Notes: a model not told the origin generated them from the sequence alone. A DNA stretch of 64,000 nt from Gaeumannomyces sp. JS-464 (GCA_002197995.1 NGZR01000001.1:2852001-2916000), one strand, 5' to 3'; numbered from the stretch's first letter, positions 34,938 to 46,851 are shown. Program-made: numbers and translations.

Positions 34938-36055
34938 GATAGCCCGGGAAATGAAGTGGAAATGCAAAGAGTAGCACGAGGAAGATGAATGAGTATTGAA
35001 TAGAGTACGGACCCTGGGGGGAGGGGAATGCTTGGTGCCGGACAGGTTCGTCGCGTGAGTTTGATGCAGCCGGGCAGATAGACAAGTCTACGGCAGGCGG
35101 GCACATCTCTTTAGGTAGTAGCTTGGAACCTTGGGCGGATGTGTTGGCCTCCGAGGCAGCCCAGGAGGGTTGTGTGGGGCTGTGAGGCGAAGGCGGGGCG
35201 GAGCGACTGCAGGTATGCACACAAGTTCGTACGATGTTGCTGCCAACAGACCACCCTCTCAATCAATGATTGGAGGCGCAGCCAACAACGGAATGACGCG
35301 TTACTACATAACCGTCTGGTGGCTTCGACCGACTCACCCGTTCTCGCTGCCGCCGAACTGAGCTTTAAATATAACATGAGGCATAGTGACCACCCTCGCG
35401 TCAGTTCAGTGCCCTTTGGCATAAGTTGTTGGCATAAATGAAGTCGCGGCGGGGGCTGTACCCCCCCTTCCTCTGGCAAAGGCATCCTTCAAGGGCTGCA
35501 AACCAGACCCGCCGTTCATTCCATACACCCAGTTGACGGAGACCGAGGCCTTGGTGGTGGTGCCTGCAAGGGGGATGGATGCGGGGCGTTGTTGCTTTTT
35601 AGGTCACTGAGATATGTGGCGGGCCAGGCTGATAGAACATGAATTACGCCCGCGCCTTGTCTATGAAAAACCAGAGTAGTCTATTTAAAAATAGTTCGGG
35701 CAAGAAGGTGCTTAGGGATTTACGCATTTGGGCATGCATGTTGTTGGTGATACCCTCAAGAGGTATGTGACCGCAATGGACGCACCGCCAGCACCTCGCC
35801 ACGATACAGTAAACAAGATGAGACCGGGACAGCCTCTGGACCACATGTTCGCGATCTCGTGAGGCCGTGTTTCTAGTATATCCGACTGGTATATATTTTG
35901 TCGCTTTGGCCCATCCATAATCTCGCCGAAACAAATAATTAATTATTCCCGGCATCAGTTGTAGATCTCTCTCCACGCCTCTTACAACATTGCATACTTC
36001 AACAATACTTCAGCCCTTTTGGCTTCTCACTCTCCACTTGTTGATTTCAGGTGTT
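34938..36055. other. Intergenic region with weak open frames
   Basis: This is the presumed shared upstream region of the minus-strand gene ending at 34125 and the plus-strand gene starting near 36056. A minus-strand open frame (35644-35976, about 110 codons) has a CWRCVHCGHIPLEGITNN stretch with a C-x2-C pair followed by two spaced histidine-like positions. It could be a remnant of a zinc-finger protein but is too weak to call. CT-rich sequence ending in TTTCAG at 36044-36049 may be a splice acceptor of the next gene. Confidence 0.4.
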
Positions 36056-36956
36056 ATGCACCTACTCTCTGTCCTCGTTACTCTCGGCGCGGTGCAGTTC
36101 GCTGCAAGCTCAGATGGCCGCAAGCCACCCCCTGGCCCGCCCAATCCCGCCCCACCAGGAGGGCTACCCGAGCAACAGCGGCTGCGACCGCCAGAGGGCT
36201 ACTACCCGCTTACCAAAGGACGGAGGACCCACCGCCCCCAACCTACAATCGCTTTTCGAGCGCCGAAGTTCCTGCTGTGCATTACTACCCGTACTGCCCA
36301 CGCAGCGACCAAGCTCAGGAGATTTGCGGCCCCAAGCTGGGTGGGAATTGCCACTGCGTTGGTCAGAAGATGACATGTTTGCATTCCGCAGAATATTGTT
36401 TTCAGCATTGTCGATGCAAAGGTGAGTTTAATCCCCACACGGTCCATAACACAGACGGCAGGAGAGCACTAACAGTCTGGATGGTATCCAGCTACAGAAA
36501 CGGTGGGAGTGAATGAGAGAAAGGACAAGGGCAACGACAGGAAAGATAAAGATGATAAGCGCAAGGACGGCGACAAGAAGAAAATCCGGCTTCTTCCGCT
36601 TTGGCCAAAGAAGGAAAGGAGAGTCAAGCCGGCACGGCGGCGGTCAAGGTTCGTCCAGCCACGGCGTGCGGACTCATAACGGCGACGGCGGGGTAACCAA
36701 GCCTGTGCCAAACCCAGCGAAGAAATCGTCGCCACAGCGACAGCAGCAAAACGCGGCAGCGGTGGAAAGAATGCACCCCAAGCAGCTGAACGTGCTGTCC
36801 CCAAGGCGCAGAAGAGTGCGGCCCCGGGGAAGCAAGCGCAGGCCGCACCCAGTCCGGCAACGAATGGGGGCCCCAAACCAGTCCCGGCGACGTGAGGCAG
36901 GACAGCTTCCCGATCTGTGTGAGACTATGGTAAGATGGGACCACGAAGGGTTATAG
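36056..36956 (+). pseudogene. Secreted Cys-rich protein gene, frame broken
   Basis: The frame from 36056 opens with a typical signal peptide (MHLLSVLVTLGAVQFAASS) and a Pro-rich linker. From about 36230 the coding sense moves to the next frame, which carries eight cysteines in about 45 residues in the order C-x8-C-x7-C-x-C-x6-C-x7-C-x3-C-x-C. No GT lies between the two, so an intron cannot explain the shift. A GTGAGT intron with a CTAAC branch (36421-36491) follows and joins in frame to a Lys/Asp-rich tail. More frame changes and a TAA at 36677 come before an Ala/Lys/Pro-rich end near 36890. It looks like a candidate effector-type small secreted protein in decay, or one hit by several assembly indels. 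No family is recognised. Confidence 0.45.
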
Positions 36957-38086
36957 CCTACCCCCCGATGGCTCTCATGGCTTTTCGCAGCCTTCATCCG
37001 CAAATGAGTGGTGTCTTCGTTTACTTGTTATTCTTCCAGAGACACTTTGTATTTTTGTATTTACTTTGTGTTTTGTATTTCTCTATTCCTTTGGTCTTCT
37101 CTCATTCTTTGCATTGTTTTTTTTTCGCTGGGTTTGTCTTTGGTTTGTATCTGGGGGGGTGGGCGGAAGTCGTATGGGGCATTAGGCTAGCTGGTGTTTA
37201 AGTGTTAACGTAAATTGACTATTTGACTTTGCGTTTTGGTAATGAGTATAATTCTTTACTTACCGAGTGCCGTTGTGTAAAAAGGCCGCTGTTTCTCTCG
37301 AAGGTCACGAGCAAAACGCTTTAACCTCTCCTGTTATCAGTGTTTTAATCCCAAAGCAACCAAGCCGCTATAGTTTAAAAAGTAAGGAGACTTAACATAG
37401 GAAAGTAACGTAAGTGATAACTTAACATATATAAAAGATAAGGATAATCCGAGTTTTAAATAGCCATTTTACAGTTACATTAATACGATTTTAAAGGCTG
37501 CCATAATTATGTAGCTATAAACTTGGCGGGTTGGCATGCAAGTTTGCTTAACGTTAGCTATTAGTTTAATCCTACGACTAAGCTCCCGTTTTACCAACTC
37601 GCACTGTTGCACCTTTTTACCTGGTAAACCTTGTAAATTTATTTGCCTAACTCCATTTACCTAGCCAACATGTGTTCCCTTTCCCTTTATTGTAAAGCCT
37701 TCCCTCGTTGTCCTTTTGTTTGCTGCTTTTAAACTATATGTTCCTTGTTGCATTTTCTCCTCATTAGTCCTTTTTTTTGCCCCGTGTTTGTAGGCGGAGT
37801 ACCATTAAGAGCTATGAACAATAAATGATTATTTTAGCCGCTCAGGGAACTGCAAATTAGTGTGGCCGTTTTTGTGGTTGCGGCTCTCGCTTATTTCACG
37901 ATTTTACCGGATCATTGTTTGGGGTTAGGGGCAGCACTTTACTACAATCCGGCTATGCTTAATGGTGCTTTTCGGCTTTATAAAGCATCGTGGCGTCTTT
38001 GGGTAAGTCGGCGGAGCGGAACTCCCGGCTCGAAATTCTCGAGCTCCCGTGCCAACCTTTGCTTTAAATACCAGTTGAGGATGTAG
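36957..38086. other. AT-rich non-coding region
   Basis: T-rich and pyrimidine-rich sequence (37000-37140) suggests a 3' untranslated region followed by AT-rich spacer. A 74-codon plus-strand frame at 37862-38086 runs into the copia LTR and is not called. No RNA gene is seen. Confidence 0.5.
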
Positions 38087-38300
38087 TGTCGCAAAGGAGC
38101 GGGTTTTTGGGATTTATCGGCAAAGCCGCGTTATAAAACCCCGGTGCCCGTTAAAAACCCTCGTCGCCCTCGGCCGGTGCGTACCGCGCACCCGTATATA
38201 TAAAGCCCGAGGGTTTCCCACTTTTAAACCATTCCTATTAGTTTTTTAAAGGTAGAAATTAATTTAAACGGTTTATTGCATGCACTTTTACTTTGTTATA
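38087..38300 (+). repeat. 5' LTR of the copia-like element
   Basis: It starts TGTCGCAAAGGAGCGGG. Compared with its two relatives it lacks about 40 bp around the GGTGCGT...GCACC hairpin. Its last bases are RIPped (TTGTTATA for TTGCAACA). Confidence 0.8.
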
Positions 38301-41299
38301 ATTATAAGCCCGGCGTTTTTAAACCCCTTTTAAGCATTTTAAAAGCTGCATTGCAATTACCTTTTACTTTTATTTTACTCCTTTATTAAGCATTTAGCAA
38401 CTTTTTTTAATGCGTGGTAAACCCGTATAAAACATTCATTTTTATTTTAATAAGCTTACCGAATGCTAGCGTTTAAAACTATTTCCATTCGAGCTACTAA
38501 TCTTTATTAGCTTTTATTTTTTCCGCTTATTATAAACCCTTTTCGAATATTTTTTAAAATACTTTGCTTATTTTAAAAATACCTATTATATTTAGTAATA
38601 ATGTAAATTTAATTTTTACGAGGGCTTTGCAAAATAAGCATTAATAGCACGCGTGGATTACAGTTTTTTAGCAAAACGTATAAATGTTTGCAATTTAGCA
38701 TAAAGTTAACCCTAATTTGCAATGAAATATTAAGCATTTATACGGCGACCCGCTTATTTTCGAGCAATTAAAGCAATAGGATAAAAACGCGGTGTTTTAA
38801 AAACTAGGGATACGAAAGCTCGTTTAAAAAATGTTTAACCAGAAAAAAAAGGATAAACTTATTAAAAAATAGCAAACGGAAAGCAGCAAGGTACGAAATA
38901 ACCCTAATTTTAACGAGCCGGTGTCCGCTATGAAAACTAAATTTGCGAAACGCTTTATAAGTAAGCAAAAAGCATAAACGAAGCGTAACGAGTTTGCGGT
39001 TTTTAATAAGCAGCTAATAGCATTTAACAAATGGGTATTAACTTTCGTTAAGCGCTTTATACTTATTAAAACCATGCAAAGGCGAACTTTAAAAGGTAGC
39101 ATACTTTTCGAGGGATTGTTAAATGTTTGCAGCTAATTTTCGCTTTTAACGCGACCTTTTCGAGCGGTTAAATAATCGCGTAATATATTAATCTTTTTAA
39201 AAAAGCTAAAAGCATTACCGACGCTAATAAATAGTTTAGCAAATATCGCTTAGCTTTAAAGCAGGCGTAAATTTACCAAATCCTTTATATCGTTAGTAAT
39301 AACGGTACTTTTAACTTTATTAAAGCGGTTAAGCGCTTTTAAACCTTTTAAGCTAAACGTTAAGCTAAAAATATCGCATTCGGTTTAAGCAACGCTATAT
39401 TTGAAATCCTTATTAATTAATTCAGCTTTTTTTAATATAAGAATACGATTAAAAAACCGAGGGGCAAAAAGAACCCGGTTTATGCCACGTTAAGCGAAAA
39501 CGCTGCAAGTATTAACAAGCACCTGGGATAACGGAACGGGAGCTCGCAGCGCATTAAAAAGCTTTAAAAAGATAAAAAAAACGTATAATTGTTTCGTAAA
39601 CCACAAAAATTACTTTTAAAAGCCCGAAAAGTGCTAAACCTTATAGCACGCCTTAATAAGGTCCGCACCGCGTACTAAGCCTTTTACTAAGCAAAAAATT
39701 AAAACGATTAAAAAGGCATTTAAAAAACCTTAATAAAAAGGTTTTAAAAAAACTTTTTTCCAAATCCCTCGATTTGTTAACTTCCTATAAAAAATGCAGT
39801 AATAAAACGCAAAAAGTACCCCAAATTAACTTATGCCGAGCTATATTAACGCGGCTTTTTAAAGGCATAAACGCGTTTTTAATATACGTAATAATTAGTT
39901 TTACGCATAACGTTTATTAAAATAACACGCTTTTCGATAATTGCGGTGCGGTGCATTTAATTAACTTGCTCGATAAGTTAAACTTAAAGTTTTTCGTACC
40001 AAATAACGGTTTAAAAACCGTTAAATGCGGCATTTAAATTTTCCCGATTTTAGGCAAAGAATTACGCACTTTTAAAGGGTTTATATATAGCGATAACGTC
40101 GTTTTCGTTAATAATTTCCATATTAATATTATTTTTAAAGCAAGGCTTTTAATAATAGGGATATGGTTTTACAATTTCGATTGTACTTTACAATTTAAAA
40201 CTATGAAAATAAACCTTATCGTTAAATAATTAAAACGCGAAATAATATCGTTTTTTTTAAATATAAGCCTTTTTCCTTTTACTCCTATGCTTTATACACA
40301 TTTAAACAAGCCATTTTAAAGCTTATAATGGCCGTTTTTAATAACTATTTTAAAAGGAAATGCGATATTTCCAACTAGCGCCTTTTAATTAATTATACCA
40401 AATTAAGGGAAAATAACCCGCATTTTTAGCATTTAAAAAGTAGGCACTTAAAGCAGCAAGCATTCGAAGCATTTGCTTAAAACGCGAGGAACGTACAAAT
40501 TAAAAGAATATAGCAAATTAAGTGCGAAAACTGCGTGATAACTTACGCGAAAGCTGTTATTTTTAAACGCAAAATGAACTTAGCGTTTAAACCCTTTTAA
40601 AAAGTTTAGCTAAATTTATTTCATTTCCTATTAAACGGTAATAGTTAAAAGGTTTTTTTATTGCTAAAAACTGATTTTAATAAAAAGTTATAAAAATATA
40701 TAATATTTGGGAAAAGTGTAAACGAGTTTATACTTTTACTAATTAATTAAAAAGTTTAAGTAACCCGTTAATACGGCTTTCGAATAGCCATTTTTAAGCA
40801 AGATAATAAGCTAACCCTAATCGCTAATTGTTAAATAGGCAGCCAAAAGCGGCTTTCGGCATAAGGTATATATTTTAAGCAAGTTTCGCACGATAAGCTT
40901 TCCTTTATATTTAAAAGTTAAACAGCTTTTTAAAATATATGAACTAAGAAGCTTTTTTACCTTAAAAACTTATACCGGTATAATTGCCACGAATAAAAAG
41001 CTTTTTCGAAATGTGCAATTAAAGCTTAGCGAATTTTAAAGAATTTTTTATAATAATAAGCAAATAATCCGCTTAATAGTTTAAAATAACGCCTGGATAT
41101 TTACCGCGTTTTGGTATATTAATGTTTAAAACATATACTTATGTTAAAAATATGCGAAAAGGTTATTTAAAGTAATTTATTTTAACACTTCGCAAATACC
41201 CGCTAACGGTTTAACAAAAGTTTTATTTAAAGCTAAATTTAAGCATTTTAAAACATTTTTAAAATTGTATAATGCTATTTTTAAAATATTTTAAAAGCG

Positions 41300-43437
41300 C
41301 GTTTAAACATTAAATGTAAAAATTACGTTACGAAAATGCGGTAAAAGGATAATAAGCATTTAATAACTAAATATGCATTTTTTTAAAAAAAAATAACGTA
41401 AAAATGGTAACAGCGGTAGTAAAAAATAAAAACGGGCTTTTAATTTAAAAATAACAAATAAAAATAAAAACGGCTTTTATAACCGCAAACGTTTCCCTTT
41501 TTTTTCTCTTTTTTTATCTTTTTTTTCCATTTCCCTTTCCTTTTTAAACTTTTTAAAGTAAAAAAGGCTAAATACCGCGCTTGCAGCGGTAATTAACGCT
41601 TATAAAAGCGATGCTAATTAAAAAATCGTCGCCGAAATAACGATACCCAGCTAATATTATCTTTTTTACCACGCTTTCCTTATTGTTATTATCGTCTTTC
41701 CGTTTTTTTTTCGGCTCGCGTTAAAAAAAGCATCCTTTTTTTTACTAAAACGTTTTGCGCGCACTTTTTCCAATTTTAAATCGCTTTTTTCCTTCGCAAC
41801 TTATTTTAAATAACCGCGTTTATACGGCGCGATTAAATTACGGATAATATTACAAATTTTTCAAACCTTCCTATTATTATTGCAAACGAAAGCCTTTTTA
41901 AACTGGGTAACTTTATTACGAAAGGTTTCGTTCGCGGGAAAAGGTTTATAAAAGTAACTTTTTTAACATTGCACGTAACGAGGAACCTTGCCATCCCTAC
42001 GCTTACGGCGCATAAAACGGTTAAAACAAAGCCCGAGGTACCCCGTAAAATACACGCGGGTGCAACCGTCGCATAAAACAGCTTAAAGGGTAACCCTTTT
42101 AAGCATTTCGGCGATAGCGCCCTTTTTAAAAGCAAGCCGGCGGGGACGGAAAACGGGGGCGCGAACGCGGCTGCGTAAAGATTAATAAGGAAAAGTTAGC
42201 ATAAAAAGGGGGTAAAGCTAAAAAAAGGCAATTAGGTACGTTAAAAGCATTTAAACTAATAAATTAATGTTTAAAAAATACAACGTACTAAGTTACAAAG
42301 CTCGCCCCGGTTAAAACGGTCGGCTTTGGGCAATTAAATAACCTCGTTTTTTCGTTCTCCTTTTTTTTATCGTCGTTAAAAAAAGCAAAGGCTTTATTAG
42401 CTTTTACCTTTTCGCTTAAGGCGTTAAAAATACGTACCCGCCTATTCGAAAAGGTTTTTTTTACGAAACCTTTTACGAGGAAATAAAATGCTTTTTTTTT
42501 AAAAAAAAGCTCGATTTGGTTTAAATCGGCAAAAAAAACCGCAATAAGCGGGGCGGCATTAAGCGCGGGCGCGGGCTAAGCTATCGTTAGCCGCACCCAA
42601 AAGCGCGGCGCGGGCGGCCAGCTAGTAAGCAACGGGCGGCGAAGCGGCGTAACCGGTGGCGGTGGCGCGGCCGGTGCTATTGCTACTATTGCTAGCGCTG
42701 CAACAGGTGGCGAAAGCCGTAAAGCCTTCGCTAACGCCGAAAGCGCCGCATTTATTATTATTACCCCTATTATTAGCAACGGGGGAACCGCGAAACCTTT
42801 TTTTAAAAACCCGTTAAAATTTGCGTTAAATTATTTTTAAAACAGCTTTTATACGCTTTTTAACAGTTAAATAAGCATTTAAAAACATAAGTAAAAAGGT
42901 ATAAAACATTTACTTTTTTAAAACGCGAGCTTAAACCACCGTTTTTTTTTTTACGAAATAATTTTCCAAACATTTAAAGCAAATTAGCAATCGGTTACGT
43001 TTTAACCTTATTACGCGCTCGCGCGCGCGATTAAAAACGGCATAATTTACGGCTTTTATAAAATTTAAACTTTAATAACGCTTATAAATTAATTTAAATT
43101 CGTCGTTTAAAAGGTTAAAAATATTATTACGTATAAATTGTTATTTATTACTAAGGAAAAAAAGAAGAAAAAACCGCTTAAGTAAAAGCTAACAGTAAAA
43201 CCTTTTACTACCGCGCAGTTAACGGCAAGCACTAAGCGCGTACTGAAAAGGAAAAAGCACTTAAAACCACGTGGAAGGAAAGCGCCGGTAAGGGAGGGAC
43301 CGACCTTATACCGTAACCGAGCACCTGGATTTACCAGCTACTTCCTTACCGAGCATTTGCGCGTTGCGAAACAAGTTCGTAATAACCTTATTTACACCTT
43401 TCCTTTATTTATAACTTATCCCCTTTAGGTACCGGCT
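41300..43437 (+). mobile_element. Long 3' extension of the copia-like element
   Basis: About 2.1 kb separate the RNase H end from the 3' LTR, far more than a copia 3' untranslated region. Most is RIPped, but 42560-42790 is GC-rich and open on both strands, including a Gly/Ala-rich plus-strand stretch (GVTGGGGAAGAIATIASAAT). A Pro/Arg-rich stretch near 43265-43370 is also little mutated. I do not recognise a gene. Confidence 0.45.
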
Positions 43438-43457
43438 GGGGGGGGGGGGGGGGGGGG
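43438..43457 (+). repeat. G20 tract beside the 3' LTR
   Basis: A run of 20 G residues, followed by TA and then the 3' LTR. Its position is that of the polypurine tract, but the pure G run is unusual and its length is uncertain in any assembly. Confidence 0.7.
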
Positions 43458-43459
43458 TA

Positions 43460-43718
43460 TATCGTAAAGGAGCGGGTTTTTACGGGGGATTTACCGGCAA
43501 AGCCGCGTTATAAAACCCCGGTGCCCGTTAAAAACCCTTGTCGCCCTCGGCCGGTGCGTGTCATGCACCGGGTAAGGCCGACGAGGGCTCGATATCCTTA
43601 CCGCGCACCCGTGTATATAAAGCCCGAGGGTTTCCCACCCTTAAGCCTTTCCTATTAGTTCCTTAGAGGTAGAAACCAATCCAAACAGGTTTACTGCATG
43701 CACCTTTACTTTGCAACA
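43460..43718 (+). repeat. 3' LTR of the copia-like element
   Basis: 259 bp, TATCGTAAAGGAGCGGG to TTTGCAACA, with a GTGTATATAAAGCCCGAGGG promoter segment. It is nearly unmutated after the first bases. Confidence 0.85.
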
Positions 43719-43818
43719 CTTAACGTGTTCACCACATTAAATCAAGTCAGGCACCACGAACCTGCAAAAGTATGTGAGCTCCCATTGATTGATAAAGACA
43801 GTGAAGTAGCAAATGGGG

Positions 43819-43826
43819 TATAAAAG
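43819..43826 (+). promoter_or_regulatory. TATA box of the first F-box-like gene
   Basis: TATAAAAG, 130 bp upstream of the ATG at 43949, followed by CT-rich leader. The paralogue at 57650 has the same box at almost the same distance (126 bp). Confidence 0.6.
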
Positions 43827-43948
43827 CAGCCCACGTCCGGGGTTACCTCCCCCTTCTCCCTTTTTGACGAACAAAGACGGTACTCCATGCCAGTAGTATC
43901 TTTGGTCACCCGTTCCGAGCCACGGCATTCCTAGCCTTAAGCCCCAAA

Positions 43949-45661
43949 ATGGCGCACGAAGAAGCGACATCCCGGTCTCATCTACTGGAGTTGGTTCCTG
44001 AGCTTCAGCTACATATTCTCGGCTTTCTAGCATACGACGGCCCCAGCATCTTTGCCGCCCGCCTCGTCAGTCGCGCGATCTCAGCAGCCGCGCAGGAAGT
44101 CTTTTGCAAGACGTTTTCCGAACGTTGACCATCAACTCGTTCACGCAAGATCGGCACCGGCTTTGCCGCGTGGCGGAGCACGAGGATTTACGCCACCGCG
44201 TCCGGGCTCTGGAGATCCAGCCGTGCCGTCACGGGGACGAGGACGGCCCCTTGCCGCAGCGGCCTCGCAAACAAGAGATCTCGAAATGGGTGAATGTCTC
44301 GAATCGGGTCGGCCATACCTCGCCGACTGCCAAGGAACTTCTGCACTGCCTTTCTTGACTTCCCAAGTGCGCTTCGTTCACTATCAGAGATATAGATGAG
44401 GCGGGCGACCTGATAGATGAGGACTGGATTCCACAGCTGGCGCCGCCAACGGATTGCCTCTCCATCCTCATCCGCGGACCCGGTTCAGCCTGTCTGCGTG
44501 CGGTCCCTGCGCATCGTCATGAGCGGCCGGCCAGCCGATGGGTGTGTCTGGCCGCAATACCTCCCGATCGAGCTGATGAAGTCGAGTTCGTTCAAGGAGG
44601 ACTTGGCGGCAAACCTACGCACGCTGCTCTATCCCCATTTCTACAGCACATGTCCACCTCCTTTGACGGTAGCCACAGCGAGGACTCGTATTTCGAGGCC
44701 TTCATACTGATCATCTCGGCCGCCGTGAATCTGGAGAGCCTGGTAATTGGGAGCTTTGACGCGCGCGCGGGGCGTCTGGTACGCGATCTCGCCAGAATGC
44801 CCTCGTTCCCGGCTCGCCTACGGCATTTCGCCCTCAAAGGAGGTGCCTTCGAGGACCCGGACAATCAGCGGGTGTCTACCGTAGATCTCATCAGGCTTCT
44901 AAAGCGAGCCGGCGGCGGCGGAAGACTGGAATATCTCTATCTGCACTTCATCTATCTCGACCGCGATCTCGAGGGTTGGAGACCGGTGCTGAAAACCATC
45001 CGGGACCACTGTGTCGAGCTCAACAACCTCACCATCGAGAATTGCGGCTGCCACCATGCCGGCTCCTGGGAGACCATGTACTTCTGCCCCATGTACAGGG
45101 GGCTCACCCACCACCTGGGGGTCGAAGTCTCGATGACCCTTGCGTTTTGGGCGACAACCACGAGTTCGAGGTTTCGAGGGGGAGATGCATAGCCTGTCGG
45201 TTACAGACGAGTACTCTGGAAGGTTCGAGCTCGTATCCACGCCGTGGACAAGCTCGGCATATGTTAGCGACGACATCGAAGTGGAGCGGATGCGTCTCCA
45301 CGACGTCGGGGTCCGCGCAGTGCGCAACCGGAGCGCGGGGCCGCACTTCGACGCCAAGGGGAACGTCGTCAATGAGATGGCGGAGGCGGCAGACGTCATC
45401 TCGCATCTGATGTACCTCGACTCCCCCGACAGTACCGGGGCCGTAAAGGCAGTGTATACCACAAGGCTACCGAGGCATCGGGCCAGTTTCACGGGCTGCG
45501 CCTACGTCACAAATACTCCCTACAAGGTACATAGCATACGGGACACCTATCTCCTGCGTCGTCCTGCTCCAGCATACTCATGTAGTCAGGTAATTCCAGA
45601 TGGTTTCCAAAACCGCTGCCGTTGTGACAACGCTGCCCACGAGGCGCTCCCCAAGATTTAG
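43949..45661 (+). pseudogene. F-box-like protein gene 1, multiple frameshifts
   Basis: The ATG at 43949 opens with LLELVPELQLHILGFLAYDG and an ARLVSR block, an F-box-like start. F-box proteins act as substrate adaptors of SCF ubiquitin ligases. The frame closes after about 60 codons, but coding sense continues in other frames. These are 44104-44358 (RVRALEIQPCRHGDEDG), 44417-44710 (VRSLRIVMSGR), 44660-45110 (NLESLVIGSFDARAGRLVRD, GRLEYLYLHFIYLDRDLEGW, NCGCHHAGSWETMYFCPM) and 45180-45480 (FELVSTPW, EVERMRLHDVGVR). The same blocks occur in the same order in the gene at 57650. At least four frame changes are needed, so it is a pseudogene or carries several assembly indels. The true stop is uncertain (45440-45661). 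Confidence 0.65.
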
Positions 45662-46275
45662 CGGATCGGATTGTTATTTGATGGGCGTACGACCGTGTAA
45701 TGGGCTGGCCCTCAATCCAATCCGCCGCCGTTGAACGCCGTTTGCTCAACCCTGGATTTCGGGCGTCGGAGCCAGCCGAACCGGGCGGACACACGACGCG
45801 ATTATTCTAGCCTGCCATGTGCCAAGATGCCGCGTGCTTCTTGGGATCGGTTTGCATGGACGGGCTGTCATGCCCAGGGACGGTTCGAGGGGCCTGGCCT
45901 CAGCGTGGAGCCGTGGTTCGGGAAGGATCCGTATGGGGCCCCCTGAAACGGGGGATGCTTCGAACACGGACAACATCGAAGCCTGCCCATGTTTCGGGCC
46001 AGGTTCACTACGGGGTAGCAGCGGACCCTTCGTGCCAATCAACTGGGGTGTTATCCATGCCAGAAAATAAAAGTACTTAATTAGTGGCAGCGCCATCGCC
46101 CCCATCACCAGATGTTGAACATTTTCTGTCCGAGTCCTCTCCTTTTCATGTATACAACTAATTATCGACTGCGTCGACAGCTCTGGTAGCAATTTCAATT
46201 CTTGTTCCATCTTGCTCCCCCAAGCCAAAAACAGCACCACAGTCCCAGCTCGCCCCTTTTACAAGCTCGCCCACA
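45662..46275. other. Intergenic region
   Basis: No protein-like frame. The last 40 bases before 46276 are C-rich with a CCCACA ATG context, so they are the leader and promoter end of the secreted-protein gene. Confidence 0.6.
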
Positions 46276-46770
46276 ATGAAGTTCGCCGCGCTCTCTGTCG
46301 TCTTCGCCGGTCTGCTGTCCCTCGGCATCGCAGCTCCCCAGCAGCGCATAACTAGGGAGACAATCGCCGCAGAGAGGCAGGCGCTCAGGGATCTCAACGG
46401 GAAGCCCACGGATCCCAGCCTTCCTAATGGCACTCGTGTCCTCAGCAACGGCCAAGGCGCTTGTTTCGCCGTGCAAGGACGTGCACGATGCCAGGATTCC
46501 ATTGGCAATTCTATGTGAGTTGCACATTTATTTATTTCCCCTACCAGATCCCCCCCCCCCCCCGGAGACTAGCCGTGACTAATTTTTCCTTGCGTAATTT
46601 TTAGTTGAGGTGGTCATCACGTTCCGGAGGCGTTCGATCTCAGCAGCCAACGACGCGACATTTTTCTGTGCATAAAAACTTCGCTAAACAGAGGATCAGC
46701 GGAGAAGGAAGGTGTGGTGTTCGGCCACGGGCCAGATAATGAGAAGTACTGTAACAACTTGGTGAAATAG
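46276..46770 (+). pseudogene. Small secreted protein gene with an in-frame stop
   Basis: The ATG at 46276 has a good context (CCCACAATGAAG) and starts a clear signal peptide, MKFAALSVVFAGLLSLGIAA. Exon 1 (46276-46514) ends at GTGAGT. A 90-bp intron (46515-46604) has a GTGACTAAT branch region and TTTTTAG acceptor. Exon 2 (46605-46770) joins in phase and would end at TAG, for a total of 405 nt. The second codon of exon 2 is TGA (46606-46608), so the product would stop at 80 residues. After it the frame stays open to 46770 with protein-like sequence and two more cysteines (four in all). A C-to-T change at an Arg codon or G-to-A at Trp would explain the stop. The intron carries a C14 run. No family is recognised. 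Confidence 0.6.
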
Positions 46771-46851
46771 CTAGATAGCGTCCGGTCGCCAGCGACCGCT
46801 GTGGCGAGCAACGAGACATTTTGGACCGCAACCCCCAGGGCTCAGCCCAGC

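Larger units (their letters stand above)
38087..43718 (+). mobile_element. Copia-like retrotransposon, internally deleted and RIPped
   Basis: LTRs lie at 38087-38300 and 43460-43718 in direct orientation. The interior carries gag-like sequence and a protease/pre-integrase stretch at about 39890-40230 (FDNCGAVHLINLLDKL, FVPNNGLKTVKCGI, IWFYNFDCTLQF). The very end of a copia RNase H follows near 41190-41260 (QIPANGLTKVLFKAKF). The integrase and most of the reverse transcriptase are missing or unrecognisable. Flanks TGTAG (left) and CTTAA (right) do not match, so one end is probably not the original. The element is the inverted partner of 31642-33763. Confidence 0.75.

Noticed and set aside
35644..35976. 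Possible zinc-finger protein on the minus strand (CWRCVHCGH...)
   Set aside because: Too short, lacks a supported start, splice sites or a full metal-binding set; noted only within the intergenic entry.
38824..39102. Hydrophobic 92-codon minus-strand frame, membrane-protein-like
   Set aside because: It is antisense to the RIPped copia gag region; the apparent hydrophobicity comes from AT-rich composition.
41833..42135. 100-codon minus-strand frame in the copia 3' extension
   Set aside because: No motif, and hydrophobic character as expected from RIPped DNA. No conserved counterpart was found in the inverted copy, which does not extend this far.
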